Below are positions 9,115 through 18,104 of a DNA stretch of 64,000 bases, one piece after another. Under the pieces are notes generated by a model that did not search any database, was not told the origin of the DNA, and was given only the letters and a program-made list of their open reading frames with translations. This DNA is from AWTP1-9 sp035703165 (lineage in GTDB: Bacteria > Bacteroidota > Bacteroidia > Chitinophagales > Chitinophagaceae). Within the stretch, counting starts at the first letter, position 1; each line of letters opens with the position of its first letter. The DNA is taken from contig DASSYR010000061.1 in assembly GCA_035703165.1 (NCBI GenBank), positions 18,274 to 82,273 of the forward strand, given 5' to 3'. Made by a program: the position numbers and the translations under genes.

Positions 9115-9852
9115 ATGAAAACAAAACAAATATATCAAACTTTATTCCTCGCATTGCTCACAATTGTTTTATTGCCGGCCTGCAAAAAAACAATTGAAAA
9201 AAAGCTGACTGAGCAATATAATCTGAGTCAGAAAGCCACTATTCAGGTTTATAATGGTACAATAAACAGCGCCAAAAACTATGTATATGCTGATAATAAG
9301 CCTGTAACCGGTTCCATTTTAGCATACGGTTCTGCATTTCCTGCATCTTATGGGTTTACAGTTGATGCGGGAACTGTTTCTGTATTGATAAAAGATACGT
9401 CAAGTACTACTACTCAAACACCTTTAACTATTTCACAATTCTGGGCTCCTAATGCTTTTTATTCCGTTTTTACATATGATACCATTACCGCTGCCAAGCA
9501 AAAAACGGTGTTAAATGATATAGAAGTTCCAGACGATACTACTGCCCGGTTGAGGTTTGTAAATCTTATTCATTCAAAAACGGCAATCCCAAGTGTTGAC
9601 ATTTTTTCAATAAAAAGGAATGGCAATGTATTTACAAGTATTCCTACTGGTACGGTAACCGGATTTTTACGCTACGCTGCCGAGTTATCAGATACACTGT
9701 TGGTAAGAGAAACAGGAACTACTAATTTATTATTTCAACTCAATGGGTTAAATCTTGCCCGAAAAAGAAGTTATACGCTTGTATTCAGAGGACGATATCA
9801 AAGTACATCTGGTACATTGGCCAGAACACTAACCTCTTTTTTAACTTACTAA
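9115..9852 (+). CDS. DUF4397-like lipoprotein, third gene of the SusCD operon
   Basis: A 245-residue lipoprotein with a lipobox ending at Cys23 (LLPAC). The mature part contains two beta-rich repeats of the DUF4397 type: 'ATIQVYNGTINSAKNYVYADN' and 'ARLRFVNLIHSKTAIPSVDIF'. Function is unknown. Its place directly after SusC/SusD suggests a surface-exposed accessory binding protein of the same uptake system (inference). A strong hairpin terminator follows 23 bases after the stop codon. Confidence 0.8.
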   Translation: MKTKQIYQTLFLALLTIVLLPACKKTIEKKLTEQYNLSQKATIQVYNGTINSAKNYVYADNKPVTGSILAYGSAFPASYGFTVDAGTVSVLIKDTSSTTTQTPLTISQFWAPNAFYSVFTYDTITAAKQKTVLNDIEVPDDTTARLRFVNLIHSKTAIPSVDIFSIKRNGNVFTSIPTGTVTGFLRYAAELSDTLLVRETGTTNLLFQLNGLNLARKRSYTLVFRGRYQSTSGTLARTLTSFLTY

Positions 9853-9875
9853 TTGAGCTTTAGTCTTTATAGCAA

Positions 9876-9910
9876 GAGGCTTTCAAAAAATTAATTGAAA
9901 GCCTCTTTTT
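9876..9910 (+). terminator. Intrinsic terminator of the SusCD operon
   Basis: Perfect 11-bp stem GAGGCTTTCAA / TTGAAAGCCTC (9876-9886 and 9895-9905), 8-base loop, then a T-run. It also lies between convergent genes, so it may serve the patatin gene in the other direction. Confidence 0.9.
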
Positions 9911-9921
9911 ATTATTTATAA

Positions 9922-12165
9922 TCAAAACACTATTCCTATATTTACATACCCGTTAACCTTTTTCGACTGATCATTATACATTAAACTAAATTCCAAAGGG
10001 CCTAAGGCAAAATTATAGCCAAAAGTTACCGAATACCCTGTTGCAACATCTGGATTACTGAAAAAATCGCTTTTGGATATGAAATTATTAAAAAGAATAT
10101 TACCCCTACAAGTAACAAACGTATTGTTTAAAACCTCATAACGCAAGCCGGTTTGTATTGCAGCAACAGCGGGTGAATAGAGTGAACCTTCTAATAAACC
10201 GGCGAACAACACCTGGTTTCTAAACTGGCGGGTAAGTCCTCCAATAACAAACTCATTCATTATATTATTGGAATAGTTAAAATTAATGCCCGATTGAATC
10301 AAAAACTCAGCAGTGGTACGACGGCTGAGTTGCTTATAAGCATCCATATTAAAAGTTGCCCTTGTATAGGGCTTTTTAGAAACTTTTAATGAATCAGATC
10401 TTACAGGAATCCCGTTAATAAAAAAACTTACACTTGGATGTTGATTCCCTACATATTCAAATGTTGAATTAATTCTAATGCCATTTCCGGGATAAATTAT
10501 TTTATCAAGACTATTGTGCTGAATAAAAAAGTAGGTAGAACCAAAAATATTACTACCACTAAACTGAAAAGCCGGGATGATTTTAGGTTTATATTTAACT
10601 GACTCAACGCGATGCCCTATCCCGATCGTTAAATTTCTTTGGGTAGAAAATTGGGCTTTAATATCGGCCTTAAAAAACTGTTGTTTATAAAGCCCATCCT
10701 GCTTATAGGTATTATAAGTTAATACATTAAACCGGTCGTATTGCATACCTAATAAAAAGGAAAAATTTTTACGCCGCCCGATATACTGTAAATGTTCTGC
10801 CCTTGCTCTTATTGCTTCACCAATATTAAGCGTTACCAAGCTCCTTGAGTTGGGAAGCAATAAATTCCGTGAAGTAACATTGACAATAGCAGCTATACCG
10901 CTAAATCGGTTGTAATGCAATCCAAACTTAGCAAATGTGAGGGGGTTTTCTGTTACATCAAAAATAATTTTACACGTTCCGTCTGATTGAGGCTCTAAAG
11001 AATATACAATCCGACTATAATAACGTGTGCCAAAAGCGGCTCTTACCATTTTTGACAATTTTTGTGATGTGTATGCCTGATTAGTTAAAAAGTTTATGGT
11101 ATGAATAAAGAAATCCGTATTGGTATTTTTTAATCCTTTTACCTCACAAGAGGAGATAATAACTGACTTAACAACTGGTAATTGTTTTTTTGTTTCTGCC
11201 TGCTTCCCATAAATAGCATCCAACGAATCAACCAATTTTTTCAATTTGGGGTATAATTTTCGTCCTTCTGCAATACCGGCGTCTAATATTTCACCTGATT
11301 GGCCAAAGCTCACCATATTATATTTACTTAAATCAGGAGACACATAGATATCGCATTTGGCAATCTCTTCTTTATGATCTTGAGCCTCATGAAAAAAAGC
11401 GACTTGCAACAAAACCTGAATAGCATTTCGCACTTTATCCGAAGGCAGCAATGTTTGAGCCGCATTACTTCCAATTACAAAATCGGCTCCTAATTCTTGC
11501 ACATCTTTTACAGGAAAATTTCTAATTACCCCTCCATCTATCAATTTTCTGCCATCATATTCCACTGCTGTAAATAAAGAGGGTATTGCCATACTGGCCC
11601 GAATAGCCGATGAAAGTTCTCCTTTGCCTAGTACTACGGCTTCTCCGTTTCCCACATCAGTGGCTACACAACGAAAAGGAACGCTAAACTTTGAAAAATC
11701 TTTTTGATTATATACCGGAAATAACAATTCTGCCAGCTTAACCCATATCTCCTGTCCCTGAAGCAATCCGGTAGGCAACTCAAACCGGTTTTTTACCCAG
11801 GGTAATTCAATTGTATATTTATTGTACTCCTCCTTTTCTTCCATGTACAGTGTACGCAAAGAAGATTGATTGCTAAGTAATAATTCCCAATTAGTAGCAC
11901 GGGTTATTTTTTCAATCGAATCTGCAGAATATCCTACTGCATATAAACCACCGATGATACTACCCATACTGGTACCGGTTATATAGTCAATTTTTAAACC
12001 CGCAGAATCAATAGCTTTTAATATGCCAATATGGGCAAGCCCTTTCGCACCACCCCCGCTTAATGCAAGCCCGATTCTGGGTCTGACCATAGTTTGTTGA
12101 CTGAATACTGAAACCGTTATCAGCGCTTGTAAAACGACAAATATGTTTATTAGAGGTTTCTTCAT
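9922..12165 (-). CDS. Patatin-like phospholipase with POTRA and outer-membrane barrel
   Basis: A 747-residue protein counted from the ATG at 12165; a TTG six codons upstream is less likely. After a signal peptide (1-23) comes the patatin domain: oxyanion loop GGGAKG (37-42), nucleophile Ser66 in GTSMG, and Asp210 in DGG forming the catalytic dyad. A POTRA-like segment (about 325-395) and a BamA/Omp85-like beta barrel (about 400-747) follow. The architecture matches the PlpD-type autotransporters (type Vd secretion) common in Gram-negative bacteria, which display or release a lipase. In Bacteroidota this gene usually stands alone, as here. A TAATTTTG -7 element is 16 bases upstream of the start. 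Confidence 0.92.
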   Translation of the reverse strand: MKKPLINIFVVLQALITVSVFSQQTMVRPRIGLALSGGGAKGLAHIGILKAIDSAGLKIDYITGTSMGSIIGGLYAVGYSADSIEKITRATNWELLLSNQSSLRTLYMEEKEEYNKYTIELPWVKNRFELPTGLLQGQEIWVKLAELLFPVYNQKDFSKFSVPFRCVATDVGNGEAVVLGKGELSSAIRASMAIPSLFTAVEYDGRKLIDGGVIRNFPVKDVQELGADFVIGSNAAQTLLPSDKVRNAIQVLLQVAFFHEAQDHKEEIAKCDIYVSPDLSKYNMVSFGQSGEILDAGIAEGRKLYPKLKKLVDSLDAIYGKQAETKKQLPVVKSVIISSCEVKGLKNTNTDFFIHTINFLTNQAYTSQKLSKMVRAAFGTRYYSRIVYSLEPQSDGTCKIIFDVTENPLTFAKFGLHYNRFSGIAAIVNVTSRNLLLPNSRSLVTLNIGEAIRARAEHLQYIGRRKNFSFLLGMQYDRFNVLTYNTYKQDGLYKQQFFKADIKAQFSTQRNLTIGIGHRVESVKYKPKIIPAFQFSGSNIFGSTYFFIQHNSLDKIIYPGNGIRINSTFEYVGNQHPSVSFFINGIPVRSDSLKVSKKPYTRATFNMDAYKQLSRRTTAEFLIQSGINFNYSNNIMNEFVIGGLTRQFRNQVLFAGLLEGSLYSPAVAAIQTGLRYEVLNNTFVTCRGNILFNNFISKSDFFSNPDVATGYSVTFGYNFALGPLEFSLMYNDQSKKVNGYVNIGIVF

Positions 12166-12180
12166 AAGTAAGGCCTTCGT

Positions 12181-12188
12181 CAAAATTA
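12181..12188 (-). promoter_or_regulatory. -7 element of the patatin gene
   Basis: Minus-strand TAATTTTG fits TAnnTTTG, 16 bases before the ATG at 12165. No convincing -33 element. Confidence 0.4.
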
Positions 12189-12270
12189 CTTGAGTATGAT
12201 AATTAACCTACTATCTAAGATAGATTACATAAACAGCAAATTTGTTGCATTTCCTCCAAAATACAGGTTA

Positions 12271-12307
12271 TAAAAATAAAAAGGGCTGTCTCAATTCCCG
12301 ACAACCC
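12271..12307 (-). terminator. Intrinsic terminator downstream of infC
   Basis: Minus-strand stem AGGGTTGTC / GACAGCCCT (9 pairs with one mismatch), 9-base loop, followed by TTTTTATTTTTA. It ends infC transcription before any rpmI or rplT gene. Confidence 0.8.
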
Positions 12308-12384
12308 TGATACCAATTTGTACAAACCTCTTATTTCGCTTTTATGATTTCTCTCATTAATGATTAAAAGCTTTTTTTAATCAA

Positions 12385-12969
12385 CTATGCTTCTTTTTTC
12401 TTTAATTTCTGGCTTTTGGGAGCCATCATAATAAACATACGTTTGCCCTCTAATTTAGGCAGCATTTCGGGTTGACCAACGTCCACTAATCTTTCAGCAA
12501 ACTTAAGTAAAAGCAGTTCCCCTCTTTCTTTAAACTGAATGGCCCGACCTTTAAACTGTACATACGCTTTTACTTTATTCCCTTCTTTTAAAAATTCTTC
12601 TGCATGACGTGATTTAAAATCAAAATCATGATCATCTGTATTTGGGGTAAAGCGGATTTCTTTTAATTCGGATGCTTTACTTTTTGCCTTTATTTCCTTT
12701 TCCTTTTTCTTCTTATCGTACAAAAATTTATTGTAGTCAATGATCTTACAAACAGGGGGATCAACTGTCGGAGAAATCTCAACAAGATCAAGACCTTGTT
12801 CCTGTGCTATTTTTAATGCCTCTTGTGTAGAATAAATTCCAACCTCTACATTATCGCCCACTAAGCGTACCTGAGGTACACGTATCATGTGATTGGTTCT
12901 ATGCTCCTGCTGTTGTTCTTTTCTAAATCGGGGGTTAAAAGGTTGTCTCGGTTTTGGTGGAAATGCCAT
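12385..12969 (-). CDS. infC: Translation initiation factor IF-3
   Basis: A 194-residue IF-3. The N-terminal domain carries the family signature 'VRLVGDNVEVGI...ALKIAQEQGLDLVEISPTVDPPVCKIIDY'; a lysine-rich linker (residues about 86-100) leads to the C-terminal domain 'KEIRFTPNTDDHDFDFKSRHAEEFLKEGNKVKAYVQFKGR'. It binds the 30S subunit and controls start-codon and initiator-tRNA selection. It starts with ATG rather than the AUU of E. coli. It lies 173 bases downstream of thrS. The ribosomal protein genes rpmI and rplT that normally follow are absent; a terminator and a patatin gene are there instead. Confidence 0.97.
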   Translation of the reverse strand: MAFPPKPRQPFNPRFRKEQQQEHRTNHMIRVPQVRLVGDNVEVGIYSTQEALKIAQEQGLDLVEISPTVDPPVCKIIDYNKFLYDKKKKEKEIKAKSKASELKEIRFTPNTDDHDFDFKSRHAEEFLKEGNKVKAYVQFKGRAIQFKERGELLLLKFAERLVDVGQPEMLPKLEGKRMFIMMAPKSQKLKKKEA

Positions 12970-12978
12970 AATTAAGAT

Positions 12979-12998
12979 GCCCCGTTCCCTAAAGGGGC
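12979..12998 (-). promoter_or_regulatory. Hairpin in the infC leader
   Basis: GCCCC at 12979-12983 pairs with GGGGC at 12994-12998, about 9 bases before the infC ATG; a competing CCC/GGG pairing exists inside it. It would lie over the ribosome-binding region and could affect infC translation (inference). Confidence 0.4.
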
Positions 12999-13142
12999 TT
13001 TGTAAATTTTTATTTTTTAATTAACCTCACTAGGGATGAGATTGATTATTATTTATTTATTTATTATTGATTCTAAAGTAACAAACACCGGCCTGGTAAA
13101 AATTCTAACTTATCTAATTCTACACACATTCCTATACTACTT

Positions 13143-15080
13143 TTATCTCCTATTCAAAATCTCATCTTTTATTTCAGCAATAAATTCCTGCACATTTTGA
13201 GTACCTAAGTCCCCCTTGCCTTGCATACGCACAGAAGCTTTTCCCTCATTCATTTCTTTTTCGCCTACAATTAACATGTAAGGTACACGGGCCAATTCGG
13301 TATCCCTGATCTTTCTGCCAATTTTCTCGTTTCTGCTATCTATTTCAGCACGAATATCTGCTTTTTTCAGGGATTCTAAAATTGTATTTGCATAAGGTAA
13401 AAACTTATCGCTAATGGGTAGTACCTTAACCTGCAGGGGCGAAAGCCATACGGGAAGTTTTCCGGCATAATGCTCCAGCAAAAATCCTATAAATCGTTCA
13501 TGAGTTCCCAATGGTGCACGATGGATAATCAGGGGTGTTTCTGTCTGATTATCAGCAGTTGAGTATTGCAACTTAAAACTCCTGCCCTGCGAAAAATCAA
13601 CCTGATTGGTGGCAAGGGTAAATTCTCTGCCAATAACACTCCAAATTTGCACATCTATTTTAGGGCCGTAAAATGCAGCTTCATCCTGAACTTCTATAAA
13701 GGGAATTTTTGAGTTAATTAGTACTTCTCTAACCATTTCTTCTGTCTGCTTCCACAGTTCCGGTTCATTTACGTACTTCTTTCCCAATTTGTCTGGGGAA
13801 TGAAGCGACAGTCGCATAACATATTTATCAATACCAAAAATTTTGAAATATTTAAGATACATTTCATTCACTGCTCTAAACTCCGCTTCAAACTGATCTT
13901 TAGTGCAATAAATATGGGCATCATTCATGTGAAGACAGCGAACTCTCATTAACCCAAATAATTCTCCGCTCTGTTCATAACGATAAACAGTGCCATACTC
14001 TGCTATACGATAGGGAAGATCACGATAACTCTTCGGTTCTGCCGCAAAGATTTTATGATGATGCGGACAGTTCATGGATTTTAAATAATATTTTTCCCCT
14101 TCCATCTCCATGGGAGGGTACATACTGTCTGCATAATAAGGAAGATGACCGCTGGTAATATACATGCTTTCTTTAGCTATATGCGGCGTAACCACTCTCT
14201 TGTAACCTCCTGCAAGCTCTGTTTCTTTTGCCAATTTTTCTAATTCTTCGATAATAATGGTACCATTTGGCAACCACATAATCAGCCCGGGACCTACATC
14301 ATCATCCAATGTATAAATTCCTAATTCTTTTCCCAATTTACGATGGTCTCTTTTCTTCGCTTCTTCCAGCATTTGCAGGTATTCATCCAACTCTTTTTGA
14401 TTGGGAAAGGTAACTCCATAAATTCTTGTTAACTGTTTATTTTTTTCATCTCCTTTCCAATAAGCCCCGGCAATGGATGTTAATTTGATCGCTTTTATCA
14501 GCCCGGTATGGGGTATATGTGGCCCTCTGCATAAATCAGTAAACTGACCTTGGGTGTAAAAGGTTATATCACCATCGTTGAGATTTTGTAACAAATCCAA
14601 TTTATATTCATCCCCTTTTTCAGTAAAATAATTAACTGCTTCTGTCTTTGGCATTTCCTTACGTATGTAAGGATTGTTTTGCTTTGCCAACTCATTCATC
14701 TTTTTTTCCAACTCGGTCAAATCTTCTTCATTTATTTTTCGATCACCCAAATCAATATCGTAATAAAAACCTTTGTCTATCGGAGGACCAACCCAAAATT
14801 TAGCTCCGGGAAATTTATTTTCCACGGCTTCTGCCATCAGGTGCGCTGAGGAATGCCAGAAAGTGGATTTGCCATCCATATCTTCCCAAGTAAGCAGCTT
14901 TAGTGAGGCATCCTCATTAATTGGTCTGCTCAAATCCCATACCTGCCCGTTTACAGAGGCCGCCAGTATTTTTTTTGCCAATCCTTCGCTAATAGACTTA
15001 GCTATACCCATGGAAGTAATGCCTCTTTCGTACTGTCGCACAGCGCCGTCAGGTAAAGTAATATTTATCATATTTGCCAT
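13143..15080 (-). CDS. thrS: Threonine--tRNA ligase
   Basis: A 645-residue class II aminoacyl-tRNA synthetase that charges tRNA-Thr. Domains in order: TGS (1-64), the editing/SAD domain with 'HSSAHLMAEAV' (about 76-86) and 'FYYDIDL', the catalytic core with 'SMNCPHHHKIF' (zinc ligand Cys near 341), motif 2 'YRYEQSGELFGLMRVR', 'DAHIYC', and motif 3 'LIHRAPLGTHERF'. The C-terminal anticodon-binding domain begins near 'SPLQVKVLPIS'. Length is normal. The start at 15080 has a TAAATTTG -7 element 15 bases upstream, giving a very short leader with no room for a T-box. Confidence 0.98.
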   Translation of the reverse strand: MANMINITLPDGAVRQYERGITSMGIAKSISEGLAKKILAASVNGQVWDLSRPINEDASLKLLTWEDMDGKSTFWHSSAHLMAEAVENKFPGAKFWVGPPIDKGFYYDIDLGDRKINEEDLTELEKKMNELAKQNNPYIRKEMPKTEAVNYFTEKGDEYKLDLLQNLNDGDITFYTQGQFTDLCRGPHIPHTGLIKAIKLTSIAGAYWKGDEKNKQLTRIYGVTFPNQKELDEYLQMLEEAKKRDHRKLGKELGIYTLDDDVGPGLIMWLPNGTIIIEELEKLAKETELAGGYKRVVTPHIAKESMYITSGHLPYYADSMYPPMEMEGEKYYLKSMNCPHHHKIFAAEPKSYRDLPYRIAEYGTVYRYEQSGELFGLMRVRCLHMNDAHIYCTKDQFEAEFRAVNEMYLKYFKIFGIDKYVMRLSLHSPDKLGKKYVNEPELWKQTEEMVREVLINSKIPFIEVQDEAAFYGPKIDVQIWSVIGREFTLATNQVDFSQGRSFKLQYSTADNQTETPLIIHRAPLGTHERFIGFLLEHYAGKLPVWLSPLQVKVLPISDKFLPYANTILESLKKADIRAEIDSRNEKIGRKIRDTELARVPYMLIVGEKEMNEGKASVRMQGKGDLGTQNVQEFIAEIKDEILNRR

Positions 15081-15094
15081 TCGTAAAATGAGTG

Positions 15095-15120
15095 CAAATT
15101 TAACGAACTATTTGCTTCAA
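15095..15120 (-). promoter_or_regulatory. thrS promoter
   Basis: Minus-strand TAAATTTG (15095-15102), a perfect TAnnTTTG, with a TTG (15118-15120) 15 bases further upstream as a rather close -33. The ATG is 15 bases downstream of the -7. Confidence 0.55.
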
Positions 15121-15185
15121 TTAGTGGTTTGAATAGATAATTTGCGTGCTGTACTTTTACTTTATAAACAAAAGCTTATTAAAAA

Positions 15186-16262
15186 GTGAAATCATTTACA
15201 TTTTTATTGAGTTTACTGGTAGCCATTAGCCTTAGCGCCCAGAACTTCAACGGGCAATGGAAAGGTTATTTTAGTGCCCGTGGGGAGCAAGGACATATAG
15301 AATATGTGCTTGAATTAAATACTGATGGTAACGAGGTAACCGGTTATTCCTACACCTACCCTGTTTTTAACGGGAAGAAATATTATGATATCTGTGAAAT
15401 AAAGGGATTAATTAATATAAAAGAAAAATACATTGAAATAAAGGAAGTGGGAAAAATCAAATCGAATGTTCCACCCCCATACCGGTTTGATTGCTTTCAA
15501 ACACACAAACTTACTTACAGCAAAAACAATGAATTAGAAAAGCTAAGTGGGTCGTGGGAGCCCGCTGTTTTGAGTTTAGCAGTATGTGGCTCAGGCACAA
15601 CTTTTTTGGAAAGAAGAAGACTTAAAGATATTATTAGCGAAATAAGAAAAGCCGACTCTGCCATAGTAAAAAAAGATCTCCCTAAAAAAATAGAAAAGAA
15701 ACCTGAAATAAAACAAACTCCAAAGTCAAGCCCACAACTTTCTACTAAACCGAAACCTAAAACAAACAATCCAATTGTTACAAAACCCAAGCCAACACCA
15801 CCTGTTACAAAAACTGAACAAAAAAAGGAAATAGGGCTAAAAAAAGACACTTCTACTGTTGCTAAAAAAACAATTACTCACGATTTTGAAAAAATAAATC
15901 TTAAACCGTTGCCCCGTTTTAAAACAAGAACGAATAATATTTTAAAAACAATAAATGTGAGTGAGGAAAATATTACTGTACAGTTATACGACAATGGAGA
16001 GATTGATGGGGACACGGTTACTGTAACATTTAATGGGGAAATAGTTGCTAACAAAAAAGGGTTGAATGCTAACCCAATTATTCTAAATCTTAAAGTTAAA
16101 CCCGGAATTGAAAATGAACTGGTAATGTACGCTGAAAATCTGGGTACGGTACCCCCCAACACTGCTTTGATGGTTGTAAGAATTGACGGCAAACGATATG
16201 AAGTAAATATTTCTTCGGATGAAAAGAGGAATGGAAGTATAATTTTTAGAAGAGAAAATTAA
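15186..16262 (+). CDS. Secreted protein of unknown function with Lys/Pro linker
   Basis: A 358-residue protein with a GTG start followed by a clear signal peptide (residues 1-18, LSAQ). It has three parts: an N-terminal lipocalin-like beta region (about 20-130, 'NFNGQWKGYFSARGEQGHIEYVLEL'), a low-complexity Lys/Pro/Thr linker (about 155-225), and a C-terminal beta domain (about 250-358, 'VQLYDNGEIDGDTVTVTFNGEIV' and 'ENLGTVPPNTALMVVRIDGKRYEVNISSD'). I recall the C-terminal domain only as recurring in exported Bacteroidota proteins; no enzymatic motif is visible. It is probably periplasmic or on the outer surface. Confidence 0.75.
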   Translation: MKSFTFLLSLLVAISLSAQNFNGQWKGYFSARGEQGHIEYVLELNTDGNEVTGYSYTYPVFNGKKYYDICEIKGLINIKEKYIEIKEVGKIKSNVPPPYRFDCFQTHKLTYSKNNELEKLSGSWEPAVLSLAVCGSGTTFLERRRLKDIISEIRKADSAIVKKDLPKKIEKKPEIKQTPKSSPQLSTKPKPKTNNPIVTKPKPTPPVTKTEQKKEIGLKKDTSTVAKKTITHDFEKINLKPLPRFKTRTNNILKTINVSEENITVQLYDNGEIDGDTVTVTFNGEIVANKKGLNANPIILNLKVKPGIENELVMYAENLGTVPPNTALMVVRIDGKRYEVNISSDEKRNGSIIFRREN

Positions 16263-16280
16263 ACGGCCTCTTTTATAAAC

Positions 16281-16320
16281 AAAGGCTCCGGATTCAAAAA
16301 GAAACGGAGCCTTTATTATT
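16281..16320. terminator. Bidirectional intrinsic terminator
   Basis: Perfect 10-bp stem AAAGGCTCCG / CGGAGCCTTT (16281-16290, 16305-16314), 14-base loop, T-rich on the plus strand, between two convergent genes (stops at 16262 and 16337). Confidence 0.85.
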
Positions 16321-16336
16321 GAGATTAACGCAAATA

Positions 16337-17899
16337 TTAATTTGAAGTAGTCTTTACCTTAGGTAATTCTTTTCTTGGCAGCTTTTCATCTCTTTGTGCT
16401 GTGTTATAAACAAAAGCTGCCACAATGGTAGCCATTTGTTTTAAATCGTCTGCAATTAAATGATCGTAGCTATCCATATTAGAATGGTGGGTGCGGGTGA
16501 AATATTCGATTTGATCCTGGATAAACTGAAACCCGGGAATACCAACTTCATCAAATGAAACATGGTCTGTGCTGCCTGTACCACTTAAGGTAACTGTTTT
16601 TGCTCCCATATCATTAAACGGCTGTAACCATTGGGCAAAAATATCTTTCACTTTTTCATTACCTTGTAAATACACTCCACGAATTTTACCCGTGCCGTTA
16701 TCTATATTATAATAAGCTGAAATATTCGCTTGTTCCGGCTTTAGCTGAAGGGTTGCTCTGTCGCCAAAATACTTTTTAACGTAACCCCTGGAACCTCTCA
16801 ACCCTTGTTCTTCCCCACTCCACAAGGCAATTCTTATAGTACGCCGTGGTTTAATGTTAAGCGCTTTCAAAATTCTAATTGCCTCCAACATTACAGCACT
16901 TCCTGCTGCATTATCCGTAGCGCCTGTACTGCTATGCCAGCTATCTAAATGCGCACCAAGCATTACTACCTCATCTTTCAATTTTGGATCAGTCCCTTTA
17001 ATTTCTCCAATTACATTATAGGCTTTTGTATTGTTACCAGTAAACTGAGATTGCACATCCAAATCTAATTTAACGGGATAACCTTCTTTTACCAGCCTGG
17101 TAATCATCAGATAATCTTCCAATCCAACAGACAATTCCAATAAGGCATAATTACCATCCGCAAGTGGTTGTCTTAATCCTGTTGGGCCTTGTACAAACAC
17201 GGTCCCATCATGACCTCTCAAGTCTCTCGTTAATAAAGCTACTGCTCCTTCTTCTTCCGCCATTTGTTTGGTCAAAGTATTTAGTCTCTGTAACAAAATT
17301 AAGTCCCTGCTAATTCCCCGACCAGGAGATGGCGCAGGAGCAGGCTTTGGTATTATGTTTGCCAGCGAGTCAAGTTGACTATCCGTATATCTTGAAGCAT
17401 CCGGCCTAAAACTCTGTTTTAAAGTATCGTTTCTATAAAGTAAAACAATTTTACCTGCTAACTTACCTTTATATTTAACAAGATCTGTTGAATCTTTTAC
17501 GTTCACTAAAACTACCTCTGCACTCACCAAGCCGTTAGTGCTTTTGGTCCATGTTTTTGGATAAGCAGTAATAGGTTTATAGTACGGTACACTCATCGCA
17601 ACATAACTTTTCTTTAACTCCCAGCCCAGTCCAAAATCTCCCCATTCATCCAAGCTAGCGTTATCCACTCCCCATTTTTTTAGTTGGGTAACGGAATATG
17701 TTGCTGCACGAAACCAACCCGGAGAGTTCGTTAATCGCGGACCACTTACATCCGTTAGTTGAAAAGCAATTTCCATAATCCTGGAATTGTTAAGCCCTTC
17801 GTTTTTTATTTTATTGATGGTTTCTACATCAATTTTTTCCTGTTGGGCAAACACGGAGAGCGTAAAAAACGCTGATACGAATAAACATAATTTTTTCAT
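16337..17899 (-). CDS. M28-family metallopeptidase with PA domain, exported
   Basis: A 520-residue zinc aminopeptidase/carboxypeptidase Q-like protein from the ATG at 17899; the frame extends further but the signal peptide (MKKLCLFVSAFFTLSVFAQ) fixes the start. A protease-associated (PA) domain spans about 125-270. The M28 core follows with ligands in GAHLDSW (H317), TDNAAG (D329), SGEEQG (E363/E364, catalytic and metal), D400, and the final His in THHSNMD (H471 or H472). The full set of metal ligands argues for an active co-catalytic di-zinc enzyme. It acts in the periplasm or outside the cell on peptides. Single gene. Confidence 0.92.
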   Translation of the reverse strand: MKKLCLFVSAFFTLSVFAQQEKIDVETINKIKNEGLNNSRIMEIAFQLTDVSGPRLTNSPGWFRAATYSVTQLKKWGVDNASLDEWGDFGLGWELKKSYVAMSVPYYKPITAYPKTWTKSTNGLVSAEVVLVNVKDSTDLVKYKGKLAGKIVLLYRNDTLKQSFRPDASRYTDSQLDSLANIIPKPAPAPSPGRGISRDLILLQRLNTLTKQMAEEEGAVALLTRDLRGHDGTVFVQGPTGLRQPLADGNYALLELSVGLEDYLMITRLVKEGYPVKLDLDVQSQFTGNNTKAYNVIGEIKGTDPKLKDEVVMLGAHLDSWHSSTGATDNAAGSAVMLEAIRILKALNIKPRRTIRIALWSGEEQGLRGSRGYVKKYFGDRATLQLKPEQANISAYYNIDNGTGKIRGVYLQGNEKVKDIFAQWLQPFNDMGAKTVTLSGTGSTDHVSFDEVGIPGFQFIQDQIEYFTRTHHSNMDSYDHLIADDLKQMATIVAAFVYNTAQRDEKLPRKELPKVKTTSN

Positions 17900-18104
17900 G
17901 GGGATCTTTTTAATCGGGCTGAAAATTATTACATACTTGTTGATTAAAAAATAATATTCTATGACTGGCAATTTAATTTTATAAACCGCCAATTAATCAT
18001 GATGGCAACTTATATATAAATTTTTTAATATATATACCGGTAATTGTGAAATAGTAACACCCTTTGTTAAAATGTTGCATAGTAATTAGGCTTAACAAAA
18101 GCTC

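Noticed and set aside
15081..15185. T-box or threonine attenuator upstream of thrS
   Set aside because: The promoter -7 is 15 bases before the start, leaving no leader long enough for such a structure.
18061..18104. Inverted repeat TTTGTTAA/TTAACAAA downstream of the DUF3347 gene as a terminator
   Set aside because: Weak A/T stem with a 21-base loop and no T-run.
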